Source: an uncultured Hyphomicrobiales bacterium
GTDB taxonomy: Bacteria > Pseudomonadota > Alphaproteobacteria > Rhizobiales > Aestuariivirgaceae
Direction of reading: 5' to 3'
Assembly: GCA_903951595.1 (NCBI GenBank)
Contig: CAJBCQ010000178.1
Coordinates: 1 to 36,096 of the forward strand
DNA: 36,096 nt
Below the pieces are notes generated by a model. That model was not told the origin of the DNA, did not search any database, and worked only from the letters and a program-made list of their open reading frames with translations. The translations under genes and the position numbers were made by a program. Below are positions 24,150 to 32,255 of this stretch, in pieces. Position 1 is the stretch's first letter, and every line of letters starts with the position of its first letter.

Positions 24150-24816
24150 GGATAGAATATCCCGCGCCGCGCACGGTTTGCAGCAGGGGTTCGCCTTCGA
24201 AGCCCTTGTCGATCTTGGAGCGCAGGCGCGAGATATGTACGTCGATCACATTGGTCTGCGGGTCGAAATGATAGTCCCAGACATTTTCCAAAAGCATGGT
24301 GCGGGTGACGACATGGCCGGCATTTCGCATGAGATATTCCAGTAGCTTGAACTCGCGCGGTTGCAGGGGAATGTCGATACCGCCGCGCGTGACGGTGCGG
24401 GCGAGAAGGTCCATCACGAGGCCGCAAGCTTCAAGCTTGGTCTGCTGGGGTTCCGGGCTCGTGCGTCTTGTCAGGCCTTCGATGCGGGCGAGAAGTTCGG
24501 AAAAGGCATAGGGCTTGGCGAGATAATCATCGCCGCCTGCCCGCAGGCCCTTCACCTTCTCGTCCACATCCGAGAGTGCGGATAAAATCAACACCGGTGC
24601 CCGCATGCCTTCGGCGCGCAGGGTACGCACGACCGAAAGCCCATCCAAGCGCGGCAGCATGCGGTCTACCACCAGAACATCATGCACATTCTCGCGAGCT
24701 AGCGTGAGGCCTTCCTCGCCATCGGCGGCGTGGTCGGCCACATGACCGGATTCATGCAGGCCTTTGATGAGCCAGCCTGCCTGTTCGCGGTCGTCCTCGA
24801 TCACCAGAATACGCAT
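24139..24816 (-). CDS. OmpR/PhoB-family response regulator
   Basis: 225 residues. The receiver domain has the acidic pocket E7/D8/D9, phosphoacceptor Asp51 in LVVDRMLPRLDG, the conserved Ser79 and Lys101 in DYLAKPY. The C-terminal winged-helix domain (about 128-225) has QPREFKLLEYLMRNAGHVVTR and the RGAGYSIR end typical of OmpR/PhoB regulators. It would be phosphorylated by the kinase encoded next and bind DNA repeats upstream of target genes. The ATG at 24816 is 11 bases after the degP stop, so it may be co-transcribed with the protease; control of degP by this pair is a reasonable but unproven idea. Confidence 0.95.
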   Translation of the reverse strand: MRILVIEDDREQAGWLIKGLHESGHVADHAADGEEGLTLARENVHDVLVVDRMLPRLDGLSVVRTLRAEGMRAPVLILSALSDVDEKVKGLRAGGDDYLAKPYAFSELLARIEGLTRRTSPEPQQTKLEACGLVMDLLARTVTRGGIDIPLQPREFKLLEYLMRNAGHVVTRTMLLENVWDYHFDPQTNVIDVHISRLRSKIDKGFEGEPLLQTVRGAGYSIRAR

Positions 24817-24827
24817 GTTGCTTGCCG

Positions 24828-26369
24828 TCAGCCCTTCAAGGCGGGAAGGGCGATGAAACGCTGGCGGTCGCCAGAGCGGACCAGCATCAGCACGCGCTTC
24901 TGGCCTGCATCGGCTGCCTTGGTGACAGCGGCGCGCACATCGGCCGGATTGGAGACGGCTTCACCTGCCACTTCGACGATGATGTCACCGGAGGAAAGGC
25001 CACTATCGGCACCGGGGGTGCCGGGTTTGACTTCGGTGATTTCCACCCCTGCCCCATCATCAGCCTGACGCAGGCTGAGGCCCAAGGCGGCAAGGCTGGT
25101 GCGTTCGGCACCTGAAGTGGCCGGAGCGGGGGCCGCGGCTTGCTTGTCGCCGGGCATGACGGCGATGGCGACCTTGATGTCCATGCTCTTGCCATCGCGC
25201 TCAATGGTGATGACGGCATCCTTGCCGGGAGCCAGACCCGCCACACGGCGCGACAGGTCTTTGGGTTCAGCAATGTCCTGGCCATTCACCTTGGTGATCA
25301 CATCTCCGGCCTTCACGCCCGCTTTGAGGGCGGGTGAATCTTCGGTCACATCGGCAACGATGGCACCCTTGGCGGCTTTCAGCCCCAAGCTTTCGGCGAT
25401 TTCCGCGGTGACGGGCTGGATGGCGACACCCAGCCAGCCGCGCGTGACTTTGCCGGAAGATTTGAGATCCTCAATGATCTGGCTTGCGGCAGAAGCTGGA
25501 ATGGCAAAGCCGATGCCGACACTGCCGCCGGAGGGCGAATAGATGGCCGTATTGATGCCAACCACTTCACCATTGAGATTGAAGGCGGGGCCGCCGGAAT
25601 TGCCACGGTTGATGGGGGCGTCGATCTGCAGGAAATCATCATAAGGGCCAGAGCCAATGTCGCGGCCACGTGCCGAGATGATGCCCGTTGTCACCGAGCC
25701 GCCAAGGCCGAAGGGATTGCCCACGGCCACCACCCAATCGCCCACGCGCGGTTCGGCGGTGGCGAATTTGACGAAGGTGAAGGGCTTGTCAGCATCCTTG
25801 ATGCGGATGAGGGCCAAATCAGTTTTGGGATCGGTGCCGACGACTTCGGCACTGTATTCCTTGCCGTCATCGAATTTGACGGTGACGGCTTCAGCATCCT
25901 TGACGACATGGTTGTTGGTGACGGCGTAGCCATCCGCAGAGATCAAGAAGCCCGAGCCTTCCGAGCGGCCCTGCGGGCCTTGCTGGCCTTCACCCGGCTG
26001 GCCTTTTTTGAACTGGGGAAGCTGTTCAAAGAATTTGCGGAAGGGGCTGTCTTCGGGAAGCTGGTCAAGGCCGGGGGGAAGCTCCATGCCGCCACCTTCG
26101 CCGGCTTGCTCATCATCACTGCTGGCGGTTTGGGTATACTTCACCTCCACCGACACAACGGCAGGCATGACCTTCTCCACCAGATCAGCAAAGCCTGAGG
26201 CTGGGGCCGGGGTGGTGACTGACTGGGCGGCGGCGGGAACCGGGGGTGGCATGAAGGTTGAGGAAGCGGTGAGCGCCGTAGCACTCAAAAGCCCTGCCAC
26301 CAGCAGGCCCATCACGGTGCGCGTGCGCTTGGTGCGGACAGGCTGAAAGCCCCGGAGTTCGGTGGTCAT
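24828..26369 (-). CDS. degP: Do-family periplasmic serine protease/chaperone
   Basis: 513 residues from ATG 26369 (AAGGA about 10 bases upstream); an earlier in-frame ATG at 26408 is rejected for lack of a ribosome site. Seen: a signal/anchor segment at about 18-37, a trypsin-like domain with His154 (TNNHVV), Asp184 (TDLALIRI) and Ser258 (NRGNSGGPAF), a Q/G-rich linker loop (about 84-138) typical of DegP/MucD proteins, then two PDZ domains (about 280-370 and 410-500). It degrades or refolds misfolded envelope proteins. It is preceded by a 122-base gap and followed by the two-component pair and glnE. Confidence 0.95.
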   Translation of the reverse strand: MTTELRGFQPVRTKRTRTVMGLLVAGLLSATALTASSTFMPPPVPAAAQSVTTPAPASGFADLVEKVMPAVVSVEVKYTQTASSDDEQAGEGGGMELPPGLDQLPEDSPFRKFFEQLPQFKKGQPGEGQQGPQGRSEGSGFLISADGYAVTNNHVVKDAEAVTVKFDDGKEYSAEVVGTDPKTDLALIRIKDADKPFTFVKFATAEPRVGDWVVAVGNPFGLGGSVTTGIISARGRDIGSGPYDDFLQIDAPINRGNSGGPAFNLNGEVVGINTAIYSPSGGSVGIGFAIPASAASQIIEDLKSSGKVTRGWLGVAIQPVTAEIAESLGLKAAKGAIVADVTEDSPALKAGVKAGDVITKVNGQDIAEPKDLSRRVAGLAPGKDAVITIERDGKSMDIKVAIAVMPGDKQAAAPAPATSGAERTSLAALGLSLRQADDGAGVEITEVKPGTPGADSGLSSGDIIVEVAGEAVSNPADVRAAVTKAADAGQKRVLMLVRSGDRQRFIALPALKG

Positions 26370-26407
26370 GAATGTTGATCCTTCAATTGGCGATGTCGAT
26401 GCACACA

Positions 26408-26452
26408 AGATAGGAAGCCCAGCCTTACATCAACCTTTCAGCGCGGTGAAAG
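26408..26452 (-). promoter_or_regulatory. ccmH-degP intergenic region: hairpin and possible promoter
   Basis: The 122-base gap 26370-26491 holds a perfect 6-base hairpin CTTTCA-GCGCGG-TGAAAG (26435-26452) without a following T-run, so it is at best a weak terminator of the ccm operon. On the minus strand TTGATG (complement of 26429-26434) and TATCTT (complement of 26408-26413) could form a promoter for degP, but the 15-base spacer is short. Both calls are by eye. Confidence 0.25.
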
Positions 26453-26491
26453 CTTGGTAATGTTCATGGCAGAAACGTGGCGGGGTCGGTT

Positions 26492-26932
26492 TTAGATCAG
26501 CTTTTTCAGCTTTTCGGCCTCTTCGGCCGAAATGGGCGCTTCCGCTGGGGAGGCTTGGCGGCGGCGGTTTAGCAGAAGATAGAGGGTTCCGGCGGCCAGC
26601 ACGAGGAAGGGGCCGAGCCACAAGAACAGGGTCGTTGTGTTGAAAGGCGGCTTTAGCAGCACGAAATCGCCATAGCGGGCGACGAGATAGGCCTTGGCGG
26701 CTTCGTCACTGTCGCCGGCTTGCAGGCGTTCGCGCAGCAGCAGGCGCAAATCACGCGCCAGGGGGGCTTCCGAATCATCAATCGACTGGTTCTGGCAGAC
26801 GACACAGCGAAGCTCGGTGGAAAGGGCGCGGGCGCGGTGTTCGAGGGCCGGATCGGCGAGGATTTCATCGGGCTCAACGGCCAGTGCAGGGGCGGCGTTC
26901 AGCAGAGCTGCGAGGATGAGCGCCTTTTTCAT
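26492..26932 (-). CDS. ccmH: cytochrome c maturation protein CcmH (CycL)
   Basis: 146 residues: signal peptide (cleavage near ALA, residue 18), the LRCVVCQNQS motif with redox cysteines C43 and C46, a three-helix domain, and a C-terminal membrane segment at about 101-122. It keeps apocytochrome c haem-binding cysteines reduced and hands them to CcmF on the periplasmic side of the inner membrane. It is the short CcmH form without the TPR domain, which is encoded separately as ccmI, as in other alphaproteobacteria. The start overlaps the ccmF stop by 4 bases (26929-26932). Last gene of the operon. Confidence 0.95.
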   Translation of the reverse strand: MKKALILAALLNAAPALAVEPDEILADPALEHRARALSTELRCVVCQNQSIDDSEAPLARDLRLLLRERLQAGDSDEAAKAYLVARYGDFVLLKPPFNTTTLFLWLGPFLVLAAGTLYLLLNRRRQASPAEAPISAEEAEKLKKLI

Positions 26933-28911
26933 GCCGTGGCCTCAAGCGCCGCGCGGGGTGCGGTTTTGGGGACACCAACGCGGTAGCGGCGATCCGCCAA
27001 GGACAAGAGGCCACCCAGGAACATGATGACGGTGCCAATCCAGATCCAGCGCACCATGGGATTGTAATAAGCGCGCAGCGTGCGGCCGGTGCCATCGGCG
27101 GTTTTATCGCCCATCACGACATAAAGATCGCCTGACCAGAAGGCGTGCAATCCCGCTTCTGTAGTGGGCATGGAGGCGGGGCGGAAATTGCGCTTTTCGG
27201 AGGTGAGTTCGCCGATTTCCCGGTCGCCAATGGTGACGCGGAAAAGCCCCTGTTCGGCGGTGAAATTGGGGCCTTCGAGGGTGCGTTCGGAAAGGAAGGT
27301 GAGCGTCATGCCGGAGATTTCCACCTTGTCGCCGGGTTTGACCGTGGTGATGATTTCGGTGCGCCAAGCGGAGACGGCAGTAATGCCGATGACCATGACG
27401 CCAACCCCCAAATGCGCCAACGCCATGCCGAAAGCCTGACCGGGAAGGCCTTTCAAGCGTGCAAAAGCGGTTGCGGGCGAGACTTTGAAGAATTGCGCGC
27501 GCTGGGCGATTTCACTCAACGAGCCCGCGATCAGCCACGCGCCAAGAGCGATGGCGAGGGGTGCGGCCCACGGGCCTTTGAAATGGAAGGCAAAGGTGAG
27601 GATGGCGGTGAGCAAGGCGATGGACGCTGCCGCCCATAGGCGCTGCATGGCGGGGTATATATCAGCCCGTTTCCAGCTCAGCATCGGCCCCAGAGGCACG
27701 AGCAGCAGAAGCGGGATCATGAGCGGCACGAAGGTTAAATTGAAATAGGGTGGGCCGACGGAGATTTTACCGGCATTCAGCGCATCCAGCACCAGTGGAT
27801 AGAGCGTGCCGATGAGCACCGTGGCGGTGGCAGCGGCAAGCAGCAGGTTATTGACGACGAGTGCACCTTCCCGGCTCAAAGGGGCAAATAGGCCACCTTG
27901 TTTGAGGGCGGGGGCGCGTAGGGCAAACAGGCTCAAGGCACCGCCGATGAACACCATCAGGATGACGAGGATAAACAGGCCGCGCTGCGGGTCCACCGCG
28001 AAGGCGTGAACGGAGGTGAGCACGCCGGAGCGCACGAGGAAGGCACCCATCAGCGACAGCGAGAAGGACAGGATGGCGAGCAGGATCGTCCAGATTTTCA
28101 GAGCATTTCGCTTTTCCACAACGATTGCCGAATGTAGCAAAGCGGTGGCGGCAAGCCATGGCATGAGGGAGGCATTTTCAACCGGATCCCAGAACCACCA
28201 GCCGCCCCAGCCCAATTCATAATAGGCCCACCAGCTGCCCATCGAAATGCCAAGGGTGAGGAACATCCAAGCCAATAGCGTCCACGGCCTTACCCAACGC
28301 GCCCAAGCGGCATCGACTTTGCCTTCAATAAGGGCGGCCACGGCAAAGGAGAAGGCAATCGAGAGGCCAACATAGCCGGCATAGAGAAAAGGCGGGTGGA
28401 AGGCGAGTGCGGGGTCTTGCAGCACGGGGTTGAGGCCCGCGCCTTCAATGGGTGCCGGATCCAGCCGCAAGAAGGGATTGGACACGGTGACGATGAATAA
28501 TAGAAACGCCAAGCCCACCATGCCCTGCACCGAAAGCACGCGGGCTTTGAGTGCGGGCGGCAGGTTGTTTCCGAAAGCCGCCACCGCAGCACCGAAAGCG
28601 GCAAGGATCAAAACCCATAGCAACATCGAGCCTTCGTGATTGCCCCATACGCCGGAGATCTTATAGAGCATGGGCTTGGCTGAATGTGAGTTCTCATAGA
28701 CATTCAGCACGCTGAAATCACTCGTCACATAATTCCAGGTGAGTGCCGAGAAAGCCAATAAGATCAATAGGAATTGCGCCAATGCGGCAGGGGATGCGGC
28801 GCGCATCAGGCGGGTGTCATTCACATGCGCGCCATAAAGTGGCACCAGCGATTGCCACAGGCTTGCGGCAAGGGCGAGGATGACGGCGAAGTGACCCAGT
28901 TCAGCGATCAT
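26929..28911 (-). CDS. ccmF: cytochrome c haem lyase subunit CcmF (CycK)
   Basis: 660 residues with about 15 membrane segments, the usual length. Seen: the tryptophan-rich WWD haem-handling motif ([18 protein letters not shown], about 235-252) flanked by conserved histidines (H172 in FHPPFLY, H260), and a C-terminal periplasmic domain (about 520-600) before the last membrane segment. CcmF receives haem from CcmE, and with CcmH and CcmI attaches it to apocytochrome c. It overlaps ccmE and ccmH by 4 bases each. Confidence 0.97.
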   Translation of the reverse strand: MIAELGHFAVILALAASLWQSLVPLYGAHVNDTRLMRAASPAALAQFLLILLAFSALTWNYVTSDFSVLNVYENSHSAKPMLYKISGVWGNHEGSMLLWVLILAAFGAAVAAFGNNLPPALKARVLSVQGMVGLAFLLFIVTVSNPFLRLDPAPIEGAGLNPVLQDPALAFHPPFLYAGYVGLSIAFSFAVAALIEGKVDAAWARWVRPWTLLAWMFLTLGISMGSWWAYYELGWGGWWFWDPVENASLMPWLAATALLHSAIVVEKRNALKIWTILLAILSFSLSLMGAFLVRSGVLTSVHAFAVDPQRGLFILVILMVFIGGALSLFALRAPALKQGGLFAPLSREGALVVNNLLLAAATATVLIGTLYPLVLDALNAGKISVGPPYFNLTFVPLMIPLLLLVPLGPMLSWKRADIYPAMQRLWAAASIALLTAILTFAFHFKGPWAAPLAIALGAWLIAGSLSEIAQRAQFFKVSPATAFARLKGLPGQAFGMALAHLGVGVMVIGITAVSAWRTEIITTVKPGDKVEISGMTLTFLSERTLEGPNFTAEQGLFRVTIGDREIGELTSEKRNFRPASMPTTEAGLHAFWSGDLYVVMGDKTADGTGRTLRAYYNPMVRWIWIGTVIMFLGGLLSLADRRYRVGVPKTAPRAALEATA

Positions 28912-29351
28912 GGCTTTTTGCCTTCGTTCCAGACGCCCTTTTCTTTCAGGCTGTCGGCGAGTTCCTTGGGCATGTAATTCTCATCATGCTTGGCAAGCAC
29001 CGTATCGGCGACAAAAAGGCCGGTGGCATCTAGCGCCCCTTCGGTGACAACGCCCTGACCTTCGCGGAACAGGTCGGGCAACTGGCCCGTATAGGTGACG
29101 GGAATGGTTTTGAGCGTATCGGTAACGGTGAAAGTCACGACCGCTCCTTCGCCCTTCTTGAAGCTGCCCTGCTCCACCAGCCCGCCCAGTCTGATGCGCG
29201 TGCCGGGGGGGATGGCTTTTTCGGTGATGTCGGAAGGTGTGTAGAAGAATACGATGTTATCGCGCATGGCATAGAGCACAAGGCCCGCGGCAACCGCCAG
29301 CACGGCAAGGCCAGCGCACAGCATCATGAGGCGTTTTTGTTTGCGGGTCAT
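28908..29351 (-). CDS. ccmE: periplasmic haem chaperone CcmE (CycJ)
   Basis: 147 residues: basic N-terminus, one membrane anchor at about 9-29, an OB-fold beta-barrel with [10 protein letters not shown] and [18 protein letters not shown], and the haem-binding loop AKHDENYMP with His122 (covalent haem site) and Tyr126. It carries haem from CcmABCD to CcmF. Overlaps ccmI (29348-29351) and ccmF (28908-28911) by 4 bases each. Confidence 0.97.
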   Translation of the reverse strand: MTRKQKRLMMLCAGLAVLAVAAGLVLYAMRDNIVFFYTPSDITEKAIPPGTRIRLGGLVEQGSFKKGEGAVVTFTVTDTLKTIPVTYTGQLPDLFREGQGVVTEGALDATGLFVADTVLAKHDENYMPKELADSLKEKGVWNEGKKP

Positions 29352-30466
29352 GGGTTCAACCCCTGTCGGGCGGCGGCAATGCGGGCGAGTGCGAGGGCGT
29401 CATCCTTATAGATTTCAGCGGCATCATCGAGCGCCTTTTTTGCGGCGGGCAATTCGCCCAGCATTTTGCGAGCATTGGCCAGACGCAGCCAGCCGTCGAG
29501 GTCTTTGCCATTGAGGCTCAGTTTTTCAGCCAAGCCATCCACCATCGAGCGGATCATGGCCTGACGATCTTGCGGGCTCATTTGCTTGGCGGCGGCGATT
29601 TGTTCATCCGAAAGCTGCGGCATGCCGGGGGCGGAGGCGGCGGGGGCGGAGGCAACTTCGTCGATCGCCGCGCGCACGGCGGCCCGCCACGGGGCATCCG
29701 CCGGGGCCTTGTCAAAAAGGGCTTGCCAGATGGCCAGGGCTTCGGCGGTTTTGCCTTTTTGGCGCAAAGCGAGACCTTGGAAAAAGGCGGATTTGGGATG
29801 GTCTGGATTGAGTTTCAGGGCTTCCGCAAAGGCGGTTTCGGCCCTTTCATTCATTTGCCCGCCATTGGCCAGCACCAGCGTTTCACCGTAATCGGCAAGC
29901 AAATCTGCATTCGGCGTGGTGTTCCGCAACAGGCCTGCGAGGGCTTGGGAGGCTTCCTCATAACGTCCGCGCCCGGCAAGTGCGGTTGCCATGACCTGCC
30001 AGCCGCGCAAATCGGTGGGGTTTTGCTCCAAATGAGCGGAAACCTTGGCGATGAGGGCTTCGAAATCACCCGTCTTTTCCGCATTGGCGAGGCGTTCGGC
30101 ATGGGGCGCGCCGACCAAACCGGGGCGCCCTTCCACCAGATAGAGCCCGATTGCGAGCAGTGGGATGGCAATGGCGGTCGCCAATTTGGCCCAGAGGATT
30201 TTGGATTGGGTGCCGGGGGCGGATTGGCGGGCGGCATCGGCGGCGAGAATGCGGCGCGAAATCTCAGCGCGGGCAGCATCTGCATCGCTGGCGGCAATGG
30301 CACCACGGCCAAGATCACGCTCCAATTCGGCCAATTGGTCGCGATATACGGCCAGATCATAGTCCGAGCCTGTTTGCGCGGATGGGATTTGCGCCCGGCG
30401 CAGGGGGGCAATCAGCACCGCGACAAGGCCGAAGGTAAGGACGGCGAGCAGGAACCAGAGCATCAT
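29348..30466 (-). CDS. ccmI: cytochrome c maturation TPR protein CcmI (CycH)
   Basis: 372 residues from ATG 30466 (an adjacent ATG at 30463 is equally possible; a start at 30487 has no support). Seen: two N-terminal membrane segments (about 2-22 and 90-112) around a cytoplasmic loop with [11 protein letters not shown] and EISRRIL, then a periplasmic domain with TPR-like repeats (for example [20 protein letters not shown] and a [17 protein letters not shown] repeat). CcmI binds apocytochrome c C-termini and delivers them to CcmFH. First gene of the operon ccmI-E-F-H; the promoter should lie in 30467-30639, shared with the divergent sarcosine oxidase operon. Confidence 0.93.
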   Translation of the reverse strand: MMLWFLLAVLTFGLVAVLIAPLRRAQIPSAQTGSDYDLAVYRDQLAELERDLGRGAIAASDADAARAEISRRILAADAARQSAPGTQSKILWAKLATAIAIPLLAIGLYLVEGRPGLVGAPHAERLANAEKTGDFEALIAKVSAHLEQNPTDLRGWQVMATALAGRGRYEEASQALAGLLRNTTPNADLLADYGETLVLANGGQMNERAETAFAEALKLNPDHPKSAFFQGLALRQKGKTAEALAIWQALFDKAPADAPWRAAVRAAIDEVASAPAASAPGMPQLSDEQIAAAKQMSPQDRQAMIRSMVDGLAEKLSLNGKDLDGWLRLANARKMLGELPAAKKALDDAAEIYKDDALALARIAAARQGLNP

Positions 30467-30564
30467 GAGCCTATGTAGGGCCGCCAAGGGGGTTAAATCA
30501 ATTCACGCCTTTGCCGGGGCGCGGCGGCTCGGTGTCGCAGTTACCCTAGGGGGGGTCGCAAAAA

Positions 30565-30608
30565 TCTGGTGATCTGGCGGCGGCTTTGCTAGTTTCCGCC
30601 TCACCAGA
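30565..30608 (+). promoter_or_regulatory. long imperfect hairpin in the leader of the sarcosine oxidase operon
   Basis: TCTGGTGA (30565-30572) pairs perfectly with TCACCAGA (30601-30608), and inside it GGCGG (30576-30580) pairs with CCGCC (30596-30600) after a 3-base bulge, giving 13 pairs around a 15-base loop. It ends 31 bases before the soxB ATG, inside the 173-base divergent region. It could be an operator dyad or a leader RNA structure. No T-run follows, so it is not an ordinary terminator, and I could not match it to the glycine riboswitch. Confidence 0.35.
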
Positions 30609-30639
30609 GGCCCCTCCTCATACAGCATAAGCCAGGCCC

Positions 30640-31890
30640 ATGAACCGATATTCCGTATTCTCGGTCGCGCGCAACGCGATGAACTATAACAAGGACTGGG
30701 AACGCGCTTGGCGCAGCCCCAACCCCAAGGCCGAATATGACGCCGTGATCATCGGCGCTGGCGGCCATGGGCTGGCCACGGCCTATTATTTGGCCAAGGA
30801 ACACAAGATGACCAATATCGCGGTCATCGAAAAGGGCTGGCTGGGTGGCGGCAATACGGGCCGCAACACCACCATTATCCGCTCTAACTATCTGCAAGAG
30901 CCGTCGATCGCCATTTATGAGCTGTCGCGCTCGCTCTATGAGGGGCTTTCCCAAGAGCTGAACTACAACATGATGTTCAGCCCCCGTGGCCTCATGATGC
31001 TGTGCCAGACCGAGCATGAATTGCGGGCACTGAAGCGCACTTGGCATGCCAACCGGCATGCGGGGCTGGATTGCCGCATGATCTCACCGAAAGAGGTCAA
31101 GGAAATCTGCCCGATCATCAATGATGATCCCAATGCGCGCTATCCCATTCTGGGTGCCTATTACCAGCCGCGTGGCGGCACGGGCCGACATGATGCGGTT
31201 GCTTGGGGCTATGCGCGTGGGGCGGACGCAATGGGTGTCGATATCATCCAGAATTGCGCTGTCACCGGCATCCGCCGCGAAGGCGGCAAGGTGGTGGGTG
31301 TGGAAACCGAGCGCGGTTACATCAAGACCAAGCGCGTGGGCGTGGTGGCGGCTGGACATACATCGGTTGTGATGCAGATGGCGGGTGTGAACATGCCCAT
31401 CGAAAGCGTGTGCTTGCAGGCGCTTGTTTCAGAACCCATCAAGCCCGTGATTGATTGCGTGGTGATGGCCAATACGGTGCATGGCTATATGAGCCAGTCT
31501 GACAAGGGCGAGTTGGTGATCGGCGGTGGGGCGGATAGTTATAACAACTATTCGCAGCGCGGTTCCTTCCCCGCACTCGAACACACGGTCACGGCCCTTG
31601 TGGAAACCTTCCCCATCATCTCGCGGCTTCGCATGTTGCGCCTGTGGGGTGGCATTGTGGACATGACGGGGGATCGTTCGCCCATTCTGTCCGGCACCGA
31701 TGTCGAAGGGCTTTATGTGAATTGCGGCTGGGGCACGGGTGGCTTCAAGGCCATTCCGGGTTCGGGCTTTGTGTTTGCTGATACCATCGCCAATGGCAGG
31801 CCGCATCCCATTGCGGAACCGTTTAGCCTCAACCGCTTCGCCGAAGGCCGCCTCATTGATGAGAGTGTGGCTGCGGCGGTGGCGCATTAA
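30640..31890 (+). CDS. soxB: sarcosine oxidase beta subunit
   Basis: 416 residues, the usual length for the beta subunit of heterotetrameric sarcosine oxidase. Seen: FAD-binding VIIGAGGHGLATAYYLA at about 36-52, the NTGRNTTIIRSNY region, the RGGTGRHDAVAWG segment with His184 (by analogy the covalent FMN site of this family), and the C-terminal GWGTGGFKAIPGSG flavin motif. It is the flavin subunit that oxidises sarcosine to glycine and formaldehyde equivalents with oxygen as acceptor. Cytoplasmic. First gene of the operon; its ribosome site (CCAGG) is weak and a long hairpin precedes it. glyA, often next to soxB, is not upstream here. Confidence 0.95.
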   Translation: MNRYSVFSVARNAMNYNKDWERAWRSPNPKAEYDAVIIGAGGHGLATAYYLAKEHKMTNIAVIEKGWLGGGNTGRNTTIIRSNYLQEPSIAIYELSRSLYEGLSQELNYNMMFSPRGLMMLCQTEHELRALKRTWHANRHAGLDCRMISPKEVKEICPIINDDPNARYPILGAYYQPRGGTGRHDAVAWGYARGADAMGVDIIQNCAVTGIRREGGKVVGVETERGYIKTKRVGVVAAGHTSVVMQMAGVNMPIESVCLQALVSEPIKPVIDCVVMANTVHGYMSQSDKGELVIGGGADSYNNYSQRGSFPALEHTVTALVETFPIISRLRMLRLWGGIVDMTGDRSPILSGTDVEGLYVNCGWGTGGFKAIPGSGFVFADTIANGRPHPIAEPFSLNRFAEGRLIDESVAAAVAH

Positions 31891-31901
31891 GGGGATTTAA
31901 G

Positions 31902-32255
31902 ATGCTGGTTGTAACTTGCCCGGTTTGCGGCGTGCATGGCGATGAAACGGATTTTCATTGCGGTGGCCAAGCGCATGTTGCGCGCCCGGCTTCCACGCGG
32001 CCTGAAAATGTGACGGATGCCGAACAGCGCGATTATCTGTTCATCCGCCATAATCCGAAGGGTTTGCATTTCGAGCGTTGGCGCTGTGACCGTGGCTGCG
32101 GCAAGTGGTTCCATGCGGCGCGCGATACGGTGAGCCTGGAGTTCAAGGCTTTCTATGGTGTGACCGAATTGCCGCCTGTTGAACTGATGAAACAGGCAAC
32201 AGGCACTTGGGCTGAATTCTTCAAAGACAAGATCAAGGCGGGCAAAGCATCATGA
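31902..32255 (+). CDS. soxD: sarcosine oxidase delta subunit
   Basis: The 117-residue small subunit starts with a zinc-binding pair C6-P-V-C9 and has further C62 and C66 in WRCDRGCGKWFH, which with nearby histidines complete the metal site seen in this family. The RDYLFIRHNPKG and KWFHAARDT motifs are typical of SoxD. It is structural in the tetramer. ATG at 31902 with GGGGA at 31891-31895. It overlaps soxA by 4 bases (ATGA at 32252-32255). Confidence 0.95.
   Translation: MLVVTCPVCGVHGDETDFHCGGQAHVARPASTRPENVTDAEQRDYLFIRHNPKGLHFERWRCDRGCGKWFHAARDTVSLEFKAFYGVTELPPVELMKQATGTWAEFFKDKIKAGKAS

Noticed and set aside
26492-30466. Missing ccmG as a broken cytochrome c maturation operon
   Set aside because: The ccmI-E-F-H set is the normal rhizobial cycHJKL layout; ccmG is usually with ccmABCD elsewhere.
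30488-30639. Glycine riboswitch upstream of soxB
   Set aside because: Apart from one hairpin I could not find the conserved core or tandem aptamer layout.
31887-31900. TTAA-N6-TTAA between soxB and soxD as a CtrA box
   Set aside because: Spacing is 6, not 7; the first TTAA holds the soxB stop and the spacer GGGGAT is the soxD ribosome site.
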